Below, piece after piece: positions 23,296 through 34,015 of a stretch of 64,000 nucleotides of DNA. Every line of letters starts with the position of its first letter. The stretch's first letter is position 1. The DNA lies in assembly GCA_036873755.1 (NCBI GenBank), contig JAVTVY010020427.1, positions 18,930-82,929 of the forward strand, in the 5' to 3' direction. Source of the stretch: Hanleya hanleyi. Taxonomy: Eukaryota; Mollusca; Polyplacophora; Lepidopleurida; Hanleyidae. The translations under genes were made by a program, and so were the position numbers. The notes beneath the pieces were generated by a model. The model worked only from the letters and a program-made list of their open reading frames with translations, was not told the origin of the DNA and did no database searches.

Positions 23296-23515
23296 TATAC
23301 ACTCTCAAAACGCAAATGTTAGATTTAACATCTAGAGGGTTAGAGGAGGGAAAACATTTAGAAAGTGTCGTATTCACAACTTTCAAGTGTTAAATGCAAA
23401 CATTTTAAGCTGTTACATCCAACACCAAAAAATGGTGAAACAACATTTTCTAAATGTTTTCCCTTCTCCAACCCTCTAGATGTTAAATATAACATTTGCG
23501 TTTTAAGAGTGTATA
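23296..23515. mobile_element. 220-bp inverted-repeat element (MITE)
   Basis: Arms of about 70 bp start tatacactct and include aacgcaaatgtta and acatctagagggtt on both sides, with a few mismatches. TA at each end is compatible with a TA target site as used by Tc1/mariner-type elements. No coding capacity. Confidence 0.85.
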
Positions 23516-24571
23516 TCGATGTATGGGAATCATAGAAACGGTTAGTATTTGGCATGCCTGTGATCAGCATACATCTGAACTTCACCACAGTTGTTGGGTA
23601 AAACCTAAACAGAAGCAAATGAACTAGAATTCTGCACCTTACATTAGACTCGCTGCAATGTATTGGCTATCCATTATAACATTTGACATTGTTCGCAAAA
23701 AGATTGGCAAGTTTCATGTTCGCACGATTCAAAACAAAAGTAGAGTTGTGCATCACTGGAGATGAGCTGATGCTGAAATTTGAATATCAATCCTGATCCT
23801 CCATCCATGTCTGTGTACTCCGTACTGGTAGGCAACAGCTATTACTCAAACGGTTCATTGAAAATAACAGCAACAGACGGACGCATGCTTCGCCTTGGTC
23901 ATAGACAAGTCAAGCTTGTAAGTGAGATATGCTGTAGAATGATCTCTTGGTTGTCCTCGAGGGAATGAAACGTGAGCGTCTCTCCAGTTTTACTTACATC
24001 TGAGATCAAAGGAGATGAAACATACGACTGCTGAACTAGTCTAGTCATGCCAGTGCTGTCTAGCTAGTCTTATCTAATGATACACAGTTCCAGTTAATTT
24101 GCTTCTAATATTACATACTGCTTATATTCTTTTCTAAGCAAACAAGTAACAAACAAAATAACATCCTTGAAGGGAACATGTTCAAATTAAATAACTTTGT
24201 GAGAGATTATGAAAATTATTCCTCATCGAAGTCCTCATAGACTTGGGTTACCAGGACTTTAGATTAGGCAAAATTAATCAAAAAGGGGCTCCAATATATG
24301 CCTGTACATCTGGAATTACACTGGTCCAAAGGAGGTGTTCGGTTTGACCGTATTTTTTTCCTTAGTGTGTTGCGTTTATAAACCGAAAATATAATTTCCT
24401 CTCGTTCACTTGAAAAGTTATTAGCTTGAGAGAGAAAATACTGAATTTTCATATTATCAATTTTCACCGAGAAGAGATTTGTCAAAAAAATATTACGAGT
24501 ATTGGAAAATAAGTATTTGTTTGTTTTTGCAATTCTTGGCGATATTATTGAAGGAAATTCCCTTCATATAT
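23516..24571. other. Non-coding, nothing recognised
   Basis: No open frame or element that I can support. Confidence 0.5.
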
Positions 24572-24675
24572 AAAATATGACACCTTTAACCAAAACGAGT
24601 CTTACATATCGAAATGCGGTGCTTTTGATCCAAAATGATACTGAAAAATCGTTTTGGTTAAATGTGTCATATTTT
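24572..24675. repeat. 104-bp hairpin with 27-bp arms
   Basis: Arms 24572-24598 and 24649-24675 are reverse complements with one mismatch (aaaatatgacac..ccaaaacga). Probably a miniature inverted-repeat element or its ends. Confidence 0.8.
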
Positions 24676-24771
24676 CATAATAATGAAATATATCAAAATG
24701 CTTGTAATGCTCTGAAAGGGTGTCGTTCACCGCCATTCAGCACATGATTCCTCTAGCCGATAATTGTAAAC

Positions 24772-24851
24772 AGCTGCTTGGCCGAATGGTTACAGTGTCG
24801 GACTACAGATTAAAAGAAACGCATCATTTTGGTTCGAATCCCCAAATCACT
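24772..24851 (+). pseudogene. tRNA-like sequence (tRNA pseudogene or SINE head)
   Basis: Contains an A box (tggccgaatgg, 24779-24789) and a B box fitting the consensus (ggttcgaatcc, 24831-24841), 41 bp apart. If T8 is at 24779, the gene would start at 24772, but the acceptor-stem halves (agctgct and aatcact) do not pair and the anticodon stem is poor. It is therefore not a working tRNA; it may be a relic or the promoter part of a SINE. Confidence 0.45.
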
Positions 24852-26063
24852 GAAAAAATATTTTCATTTTTCTTTTTTTCTCCCATCTTCAGTTTGGAGT
24901 TTAAAGTGCAAAAGTGACGTGAAATGAAAGACAGCGAACCCCTAACGCACATAATCACTTAGTTTATTATAATTCGTGAATAGAAATGCACACAAACAAC
25001 TACACACACAGTCAGACCACTTGTTCAGTATTTGAATATTCTGACGATCCAGCAGAGCAAAAAAATAATTGTTACACATATATAATTTCGTCTTAGGGCA
25101 GCGGAAAGTTATAACTATGAATTGAAAAGTTATAAGGGGTAAACTTGTCTTATATCAAGGCCTTTATTAAGGAAATGACCCTCAACAAGTGGTGACGCTT
25201 GCTTTCCCAAGTGATAATGCATGTACCAATATTTTTGTTTTATTTTTTATTTTTGCAGTTACTTCCTTAATTATTGTTCGCTGAACTTTTGGCAGTGATT
25301 TTTTCAGTTTTCGAGTCGGTTTATATATTAATATAACTGATTATTGTTCTTAAATATCTGGGTCGTTCATGAAAATACTTATGGTAACCGCATGAGAATA
25401 TGAACCAGAATTTCCCATTAGACTGGCCTCGCCTGTCTGACAAAGAGTTGGGGAATATCTGAGCATTACGTCACAATTTACCGGCCGGCTCGGAGCGAGA
25501 CAATAGAGCAACAGAGGGCGACTCTGAAGGGAAAAATATCCATCTAAAGCGAACACCTCCTTTCAAGGTTGTAATGTTTAATGGCCTTCAATTGGTGACT
25601 AGCAATTCAGAGAAAGGTCTATGATTTAGTGTTTACATGAATATAACATTTATGACATCTTATATTCAATTATAAACCAAAAGGGTAACTTTTGGTAACT
25701 AGGTGACCTTGAAACAAGAGCTCACACGCCCACAATGAATTCGACAAATGTCAAATACAAGAAAATATAAATTTTCCTTCAAACAGATTCCTTTCAGGGA
25801 GAATATTTTTCACGAGTGAAGAAATATGTGAAGAAGGTGATGAAGTATTCCTTTATTCTCGAGTGAATAAACAGATATAAAGTTCATAAATTACCCCTTT
25901 CCCAGTTAAGTTAGTAAATGCATGCTTTCCATTTCTCTACCGTTTAACTGAATGCAGCTGTTTCATAAATGTATCAAACGGAGGAGACTCCAAGGGATAA
26001 ATGCCAAATACATATAGGGGAGACAACTCTGAATAGTCCGACCTCATAGTATGGTCAGAACTA
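24852..26063. other. Non-coding, nothing recognised
   Basis: No open frame, RNA gene or element that I can support. Confidence 0.5.
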
Positions 26064-26400
26064 GGGGAGTGAGTGAGTGAATGAATACAATTTAACGTCG
26101 CTTTCAACAATATTTCAGCTATATTGCGATGAACCATCTAAGCACCACCCAGGCAAGTCCTGCTATTTCAAAGAAGAAAGCTTTGAAGCAGCATGGGTGA
26201 GTGAGTGAATATGATTTAACGTCGCTTTCAACTATACTTCAGTCATATCACGATTTGGGTCCTATTCCTTTTCACACCCGGGAATCACACCGGTGGGGTC
26301 CTATTCCTTTTCACACCCGAGAACCGCACGAGTGCCTCAGTTAGTCGCCTCTTACGACAAGCTCTCTGAGAAGCTGAGGTCTATTCTTACTATGTCCTGC
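26064..26400 (+). repeat. Two copies of a gastropod-type short interspersed repeat
   Basis: Both copies start with gagtgagtgaat and carry 'tttaacgtcgctttcaac' (about 26064-26140 and 26190-26255). The second continues to 'ttagtcgcctcttacgacaa' and contains a 25-bp direct repeat (gggtcctattccttttcaca) at about 26259 and 26297. A fragment lies in reverse orientation at 47919-47972. The family resembles repeats I know from abalone-like gastropods; that link is from memory. Confidence 0.75.
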
Positions 26401-27307
26401 GGTGTGCACAACGACATCCCAGGTCAATCCTAGGCAGGAATCAGAGACCCGCCATCTACCCTATAAAACACTTGACCTTTAATCTATTAACCGCAAATGA
26501 ATAGGGTCCCTCTTTACCCTGCGGGTAATGTATATGCAAAGTCTAGTACCAGTCCATATCTTGGAACTGCAGATATCACACGAACAACAAAATGTTAATG
26601 GATGGACAGACGGTTAGTTGGACAGAACTCATCATTGCATATATATGGTCTTCTCTTCAATGAGTATATAAAAATATGACTCAATGATTTCCTGATTTTA
26701 GGGACTGATATCTATCGGCAAAACGTTTACACGAATATGCACAGTTCTCGTGTTTTTGAACATTTCAGAAATCCTTCTAAAAAAAGAATTTAAAAAAAGT
26801 TTCGGGTGGCTACCATTTTTGTTCGGTCAAGTTACCGCAAACAAAGTATATTTTAATTTTGGTCTTACCCTAATTTGGGCACAACCTCTATTCAGCGCGG
26901 CAATTTTTGTTGGGAACGGAAAATGGACCCAAATTAATGAAGATACGAATTCTGGCAAAGCAGTACTCAAATATGACGCTTAATTGACATAAATGAACTT
27001 TGATTATCAATGCAAGAAAAAAAATATATATGTAAATATATTATGTTTGTTTTGTTTTCTAGTCCTAATTTGGATACAATGTTAAATGTATCAAGGAGGT
27101 ACTATAAAGCCCTGGTTACTATATCTTATAAGTGAAAAGGCCAGGTTGGAATTTCCGTTGGGGCTGGCCACCATGACAGTTTTGCTGGCTCCAGAGAGTT
27201 AAACTGACTGTTTCTTCACACTATGAACCATGTACATACTTCCTCATAACTCATAAATATTTGTTGAAAATTACAATTACACGTGGCAACTCCTACTATG
27301 CTATTGG
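26401..27307. other. Non-coding, nothing recognised
   Basis: No open frame resembling a known protein. A 77-codon frame at 26750-26983 has no recognisable motif. Confidence 0.5.
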
Positions 27308-27397
27308 GTAGACACAGGTGCCTGTCCTCTCTGCTGATGCCGAGTTGACAACTCAACTCGGCATCAATCAGCAGACAGGACAGGCACCCGAGTCTAC
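27308..27397. repeat. 90-bp imperfect palindrome
   Basis: The arms run from gtagac (27308) to gtctac (27397) and include gtgcctgtcct and gctgatgccgagttga paired with their complements, with small bulges and a loop of about 4 bases. The tiny loop argues for a palindromic element over a microRNA precursor, but neither is shown. Confidence 0.8.
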
Positions 27398-28065
27398 TAT
27401 GGGATGTCTTTTAGATTCATGAGAGTCTGATGATATATAAATACGCAACATGATAACTTTTTCATTTCTGAATTTTCTAACAGGAACTTCTTGTGATTGA
27501 ATTATTAGGGGAATTGCCGTATTTCCTGTTAAAACCTGTGCAGTTCAGCTCAATCTAATGATGAAAGCCTACTTGTACATGTATATTAGATTGTTGAAAG
27601 TCCATTCAGGTCTGGGTAATCATCATGGAACCCTTTAAAACTGGGTCAGCAAAACAACTGACCACACTGGCTTCCCACACTTTGCTGTATGGAGACCACT
27701 GGCTTGGCTATGTAACATTGCTGAGGGTGTCAAGGAGGGGGAACAGTCAAATTCATTTGCCAAAGTTCCCTTGTAAACATAGTGAAAACAAAGAAATGAG
27801 GAAAGCGAGGAGGTACATGTAATTGAAACTGCAGTATACAACAGATATACACTGATATTGACCAAACAAGCCATTTCATGTCAAAAAATTGTGACATACA
27901 CAGACAAAAAATCAACTAGCATTTTGCTGTTGTAGTCTCTGGTTTAGCAGACAGTCTCTGGCCAGCAGACGACATACTTTGAACTAGAAACTAGCAAACC
28001 CTCAAAAGCAACAGCTGACCCTTAAAAAACATAAAGACACATCTACTATATTCAGCTTACATAAA
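27398..28065. other. Non-coding flank of the LTR retrotransposon
   Basis: No gene recognised. A 65-codon frame at 27625-27822 has no known motif. Confidence 0.5.
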
Positions 28066-28069
28066 AGAA
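28066..28069 (+). repeat. 5' target-site duplication (AGAA)
   Basis: The four bases before the left LTR, AGAA, are repeated just after the right LTR at 40700-40703. Four to six bases is usual for Ty3/gypsy integration. Confidence 0.8.
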
Positions 28070-28432
28070 TGGAGTAAATACTGCCCTTTAGCGTATAGGT
28101 AGTCAAGGGTGGCCACCCTTTACAGGTTAGTCTACCTTTGGCAGGGCCTCCAAATGTAGCTTAGCTACCGTTAGGAGTAGGTTAGTCTAGCTTACCTAGG
28201 GTCTCCAAACGCTATCTGGCTCCTGGAGTTATTGCCCCTGAGGGCGCTGCATGTAATCGGACCAATCAGGGACGAGAAGACATAGGTCCCGGGAGATACA
28301 AGTTAGAGAGGACACTCTTGCAGCATATCTCAAGGTATTAGGACGTGAGCACCGGGAGCTCCGAGGGATAATATTCAACAGGTAAGGCCCTGTTCCGTAC
28401 CGGTCTGTTACTATAGCGAGGAAATTACTTCA
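28070..28432 (+). repeat. 5' LTR, 363 bp
   Basis: It begins TG and ends CA, and is the same length as the 3' LTR with 6 substitutions and no gaps. It contains the short palindrome aagggtggccaccctt, a possible CCAAT motif (accaatca), and a consensus-like splice donor (aacag/gtaagg, cut before 28382). Confidence 0.95.
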
Positions 28433-31282
28433 CTGGAGTCAGAAGTTTAAATAATCAGTTCAAATTGCTCCGTTTGTAGACAAACTTGGTCTGATTGGCG
28501 ACACTAGCGTAGTTTTGCCTTTTGCTGGTCGGCCATTTAGCACGTGCGTTGAAATTTTCCTGACAAAATTGGGTGCGGTTCTTTCTTTGGCCGGGTTTTC
28601 ATTTATACTGTAATAAATAAGGAGTATATTGAGAACTCCTGTGACTTTTATTGTCTCCGAGAGACTATAAGTATAACCGTGACAATTTTGTTTCGTGCAG
28701 TCTGCGACTCGGTCGGCGGCCATTTTTTCACGGGATTTTCCTCCCGTCTTTTGACGTGTCGAGTTGTCTCGTGGAACTTTGGTTACTTCTTTCGTTGACT
28801 GCTTCGTTGATTTCACGAAATTGAATAAAGGATTTATCGGATATTCTATCAAATTATACCGTCGTCGATAAAATATTATCGGACGGTTTTTAGTGTTCAA
28901 TTTCATAAAATTTTGGGCCTCCGTTAGCCTAGCGTTGGGGTTTATTCACGAACATACCTCGTTCAATGAGGTGACTTTAACAAGTTTTTGATCATTTTGA
29001 GCTTCGTTTGTCGTGCAGTGAGCGATAGGGTATAGTTTTTGTCAACTTACGGGAGTGACGGAGTTGTCTCCCTTGGGTTGTGATTTCGACTTGGGTATCG
29101 ATTTACCGGTGCGGGAGACGGCCTGCCTGTTGGATTACTTTAACATTGCAGCATAGCTTAGTTAGATTTTGTGAAATTCTTATTTATTTATTTATTTTTT
29201 TCATTTATTACTTTGGTTGATAGAATTGATAGGGAGATAGGGGTAGGGAAGTGGAGATATTTGGCTTACATATTAATTTAGTTTATCGGTGCAATTGTTG
29301 AAGACTACAGGGGTCATTTTTGATTTTTTTTTTTTTATATTGGTTCATTGATTATTTTGCGTTATTTTGTCTGAATTGTCCATGTGTATTGTCTTTGTCT
29401 GCATGACCCATGTCCATGTGTCTTGTCTTTGTCTATACTTGTCGTGTATATCGTTAGTTTGTCAGTGTTTTGTGTTCCCTTGTCCATGTCCATTGTTTGT
29501 CTTGATCATTCAATCAAACCAAAAGTTATTTTCTATTTTTTTTTATTTTATTGTGTTTAGTTATTGGGGGCTAGGTGTAGGGATAGTAAGTAGGGATAGG
29601 CTAGGTTTGGGAAAGTTCTTCTGAATATATGAGCAGAGGATATTATCCCCTGCTCTTATGTTTTATGGTTACATCCTGAACCATATAAATACCTACTGCA
29701 CCCATTATAGGATGTAAATTTTCCGTTTAATTGGATTGGATTGAACTTCGGGTTGAGTTGTTGTTGTAGGTTTATGTCCACTGATTTCAACCATTTCTAA
29801 ACTCATTGGACACTTAGGTGAAGGAGTCACTCGAGTGTTATTCATCTAAATTTTATATAGTAAAATTTTGGCGGTCTTACACTAGCAGTTGATGTTTGCC
29901 CTATGAATACATGAATTGCTGGTGTTTATTCTAATTTGGCGAGTTACATTTACACTATAGAGGCTGAATTTATCTCAGATTCTGTGGTGAACATTTTACA
30001 CTGAGAGCCTTGATGGTGTTCTCAAGGGTTGAGTGTTCAGTGTTGCTGAAATACTCAGGATTTATTGAATAATAAATTTTGAGTGTTAATTATTTTGGTA
30101 AGTTTGTGTGGTGTTAGCAAACTTGGGCCATATCCAATCAGATATTGATCTGGTGTGTGTGGTTCATTGTTTGGTGTTGATTATAACACAAACTCTGATT
30201 GTATTTTGAGATTTCAGTGTTGACATATCAACATTGCACTCAATTTGATTGTGATCTGGTGGTGTTAAGTGGCACCATCTGATTTTGATTGAGTGTTTAG
30301 TGTTTATTCAAATGCTCATTCTTGTATTTGCTTCGAAAAAGATTTTTTTTTTTTAGTTTTTTCTTTTTTCACTTTGAGTGTTGACATATTGGCACTACAC
30401 TCAATTACATTGTGGTCTTGTGGTGTCAAGTGGCACCATCCGACTTTCGTTGGGTGATTGGTGTTTATTAAAACACAAACTCTTGTATTTACTTTGAAAA
30501 AAAAACAAAAAACAATTGGTGTGGCATCAACACTGCACCCGATTAGAGTGTAATCGGGTATTGTTGGGCAAAACCAGTTGATTTTGGGAACATTTGAAGG
30601 GCATCTATTGAATAGGCAGCCATAATTTAGTTGATGATTGCAAAATGCCAACTTGGTGAATTTTGATCCTATTTATTTTGGGAAATAGATATTGATCATT
30701 GATAACTAGGTCTCATTTGGTATTGATTGGCACCATTTGATGATTGTTTAGTATTCAACACCCGTACTATTGAGCTATTACGCATTAACTGGGCTGCTAG
30801 CGACTGCAGTTATTTTGTATATTATTTGACCTAGTTTTTGGACTTCATCAAAATTCGCTGTAGTTCACTTAACTATTACCTTGTAGCTATTGCGTAAGGG
30901 ATTAGCTGGTGTTTACTGTGAATGAGGGTGGGGTGTATTCTGGAATATTTGGCATAGAATTTTTGATTTATTATCATAAATTTTCTGTATGTCCATTTTG
31001 GACTTTGCTAAAATTCATCATCAGGTTTTCGCTATAGCTGGATGGCTTTTGTTTGATATATTAGCTAGTCTTGTGCATTTAACTTGATATATAAGCCGTG
31101 ATGGATATGCGCCCCATGTGATCATCTTTGGTGAGTATTTCAGCAGTTCACCAGACCAGATTTTGTTTTGGTAAGTTGCGTGGTAAGTGGGTTGTTTGGG
31201 TCAGTGAGTGTAATCCACTGTTCCTTTTCACGCGCCGCTGCTTTATTTTGACGCCGCGTGTGATTCATATTCATTGTCGAAT
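28433..31282 (+). other. Long untranslated leader of the retrotransposon
   Basis: About 2.85 kb without a plausible element gene. It has T-rich runs, a tgtccatgtg/cttgtctttg-rich patch at 29370-29500, and degenerate tandem units of about 150-160 bp at 30180-30600 built round 'tgttgacatat', 'aagtggcaccatc' and 'cttgtatttgcttcgaaaaa'. Such a long leader is unusual for Ty3/gypsy elements. A 148-codon frame on the minus strand (28460-28906) has no recognisable motif. Confidence 0.6.
28434..28450 (+). promoter_or_regulatory. Candidate primer-binding site
   Basis: One base after the LTR the sequence reads tggagtcagaagtttaa; a TGG here would pair with the CCA end of a priming tRNA. I could not assign the tRNA with confidence. 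Confidence 0.5.
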
Positions 31283-33526
31283 ATGTCGGATTACACAATT
31301 GACGTGTCCACCGCTGCGGCTGATGAGATACAGACAATAGAGGGTATTGGTAAAGTAAAGGCTGAAGCAATTGTCAAATGTCAGTCTGGGGGCCAGCCTA
31401 TTAGCTTTAGAGATTTTATGCGCGCACCGCGTTTCTCTGCCTCACATATTGTAGCCATATTACGGGCTTCAGTTATTTCAGGGATAGATATAGAGGGTCC
31501 AGAGTATGTCTCTGCCCTGATGGATACCCAGGAGCAGCGAAATAATTTGGCAGTTGAACTTCAAATTTGGAAAATTAGGTCTGAAATGGACACTTTAGTT
31601 AGGGATGTTAGAGAGCAGTTTAACTCGCTAAATACAAGAGTGGAACAAAATTTGGATCACTATGGAAATCGTGTTAATCAGGTTGAGGAAGTAGTAGAGG
31701 CGATCAAGGAGGAAATAGGTACACATGGGGTTCAGTTAACTGAGCATGGTACCCAATTGACTGGATTGAAATCTCAAGTGGGCGAGATGTATACTCAAGT
31801 GAGGGGGATGGATACTCAATTGAGGGGGATGGATGATAAATTAGAGGCAGGGTTCACCAACATGGGGGACCAGGTTGGAATGCTGGTGACCATGATGCGT
31901 GGCCAGACATCTACTCCAATGGCTAGGGGGGTGGGGGATACGAATGTAACGCAGTCTAGTGGCGTCGCTGAGGGGCAGCCGACGCCAGCATTACCTGTTA
32001 ATGAGGGTGCGTCTATTCCTGTTGGGTCTGACCTTATTGATCTTGAAAGTCAACAACCTCGGGTCAGCCAGTTGCAGACATCAGGGAGTGTAAACGTAAC
32101 TGGAGGTAATCCACCGCCAATTTCGCGGAATTTGTTATCCAGTGAATTACAACCTGGTGAACTGAATGAGATGACACCAGGTGGTTCATATATTGGGTTG
32201 CCTTATGTTAATTCTGGGGAGGATCGCCAGCCCCCTTGAATGCATAACATTGAGCGGGCGATTCCCCCTAGGGGAATCTATGGTAGTGGAGTTCCCCCTG
32301 TGGGCCCCAGAGGAGAGGCTCAGACTGACCCCTCTAGTTATCATACTCCAGTCTCTCAAGTTAGTAGGGGTGAGAGTGATCGCGTGGGTACTCCAACCCC
32401 GAACGTTTCACGACGCGGGGAGTTGGTTGCTCGAACTCCGCACCGCACGGAGGCTTAGATAATTTTGCCAGCGCCTCTGCGAGACCGACATGTTAGGGGT
32501 CAGGTACAAGGTGCAACAGGTGGGGATTCTTCTTCCGATAGTGAGGATAGTGGGGCCGTTGGGTGCAGTCTCTTATCAGACTCCCAAACGTCAAGGCGTT
32601 CGAGATCTCCCACCAGTGAGGAGAGGTCACGCCGTCGCAGTCGCAGTCGTCCACTGCCAAATACATTGGTTTTTGGTGGTGTAGCGGATACTTGGAACCC
32701 ATTTAAAATCAAATTTGAATTGGAGATAGACAGTCGTGGTTGGGACAAGGCCAAATCCCTTAGGCGTCTTCGCGAATGTATGCATGGGAAAGCTACGGAA
32801 TTCTATCGCGTCCTACCAGAGGCGGTTAGAAATTCATTTGACAAGTTAATCGAAGCTCTGGAGAAGCGCTATGGTAGACAAGAGCCTGCACATGCGGTCA
32901 GACGACGTTTGCAAGTGGAGGAGCGGGGGGCTGATGATACATTGGATGATTTTGCTGACCGTTGTATGCAGTTGGCTAGGGAAGGCTATCCAGGGGTTGC
33001 TGATGAAGTAGTCGATACTGTGGCCGTGGAACATTTCTTGAGGGGTTGCCGTGAGCGTCAAGCCGTAGTTTTCGCGATGGAAAAAGATCCGAACACTGTA
33101 CAGGAGGCATTGGCCTATGTTAATTCCTCCTTGCACAATCATCGTGCCATGAGCGTTAAGGGTGTGAGATTGGTGACAACCGAGGCTGATGAAGCCGTTT
33201 GTCCCTGGACTGCCAAGTCTGATTCTGGAGGCTCGGGAGGTTTTTCAGAGGAGCAGCAGAAGACCCTAAAAGCATTGCTTGCAGAGGCCTGTCGAGGGAA
33301 GCAGAGTGCGGTACCAGAGAAGGCCGCACCCTCTTCCCGGGGTTCAGCCCCACGCGGCTGGTCTGCCAATGTTATTCGCTGTTATACAAGTGGAGAGGAG
33401 GGACACAAAAGTTTTCACTGTCCACCATCCTCTAATCTCTCCCGGTCACCGATTCGCTGTTATGTCTGCGATGAATTGGGTCACATTAGCCGGAATTGCC
33501 CAAAGAAACACTCGGGAAACGAATAG
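31283..33526 (+). pseudogene. gag: Gag, interrupted by two in-frame stops
   Basis: One frame runs from ATG 31283 to the stop ending at 33526, broken by TGA 32237-32239 and TAG 32456-32458. Gag packages the RNA into particles. The first part (318 codons) has a helix-hairpin-helix-like motif at residues 8-35 (DEIQ..EGIGKVKAEAIV) and a long coiled coil at about 80-205 with TQLxGM-type repeats. A Pro/Gly-rich linker follows. After the second stop come a Ser/Arg-rich stretch, a capsid-like domain (about residues 75-230 from 32465) and two zinc knuckles near the end. The second knuckle is canonical CX2CX4HX4C (332-345); in the first (306-319) the second Cys is Ser. The HhH start is not part of a standard gag. 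Both stops look like lesions; their contexts are not those of known readthrough sites. Confidence 0.85.
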
Positions 33527-34015
33527 GGGCTGGTAGGCAAGGTCCACCACCAGCCCAGGATTCCCAGTTAAGTGACCAGACGGGGGTTGAACCAGCAACC
33601 GGAACTAGTGCATCACCTGTGGCCTCTATTGAGGTCACGGAGTCTTCGCCAGTAGCCATTAGGGATGTGATTGTTTCACGTTCACTTGGTTGGACAATGA
33701 CGGTGCCGGCGAAGGTCGGAGCAGTTCCTGTGACCGCCGTTGTTGACACCGCTGCTCAGGTAACCGTCATGAGTCAAGACCTATTTGCCAGATTGAAGTT
33801 AAAGGGGCTGTCCACCACCCCAATAAGGTTGACTGGAGCATTTCAGGGAACGTCCAGCATGGGGATGCTAGTGCAAAAGGTCCCCTTGTCTGTTTTGGAC
33901 TTCCACTGTACTTGGGATGTAGTGGTGGCACCATTAGTGGACGAGATCTTGTTGGGCTTTGATTTCCTGTCTGCTAATGGTTGCATTGTAGACTTCAATA
34001 AGAATGATAGGAGAC
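33496..34015 (+). pseudogene. pol: Pol, protease segment
   Basis: An open frame in the -1 phase relative to gag, overlapping its last 31 bases, which fits the usual -1 shift between gag and pol. The aspartic protease, which cuts the polyproteins, is recognised by AVVDTAAQVTVMS (active Asp near residue 84) and ILLGFDFL (151-158). The active-site triplet reads DTA where most family members have DTG or DSG; this may be a lineage variant or a lesion. Just after CIVDFN the reading frame is lost and continues in the next phase (from about 34004), so an indel lies near 33995-34010. The annotated 197-codon frame ends at 34089, but its last 25 codons are out-of-frame noise. Confidence 0.8.

Noticed and set aside
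24772..24851. Functional tRNA gene
   Set aside because: A and B boxes are present but the acceptor and anticodon stems do not pair.
28460..28906. 148-codon open frame on the minus strand in the retrotransposon leader
   Set aside because: No recognisable motif, opposite strand to the element's genes, and no other support.
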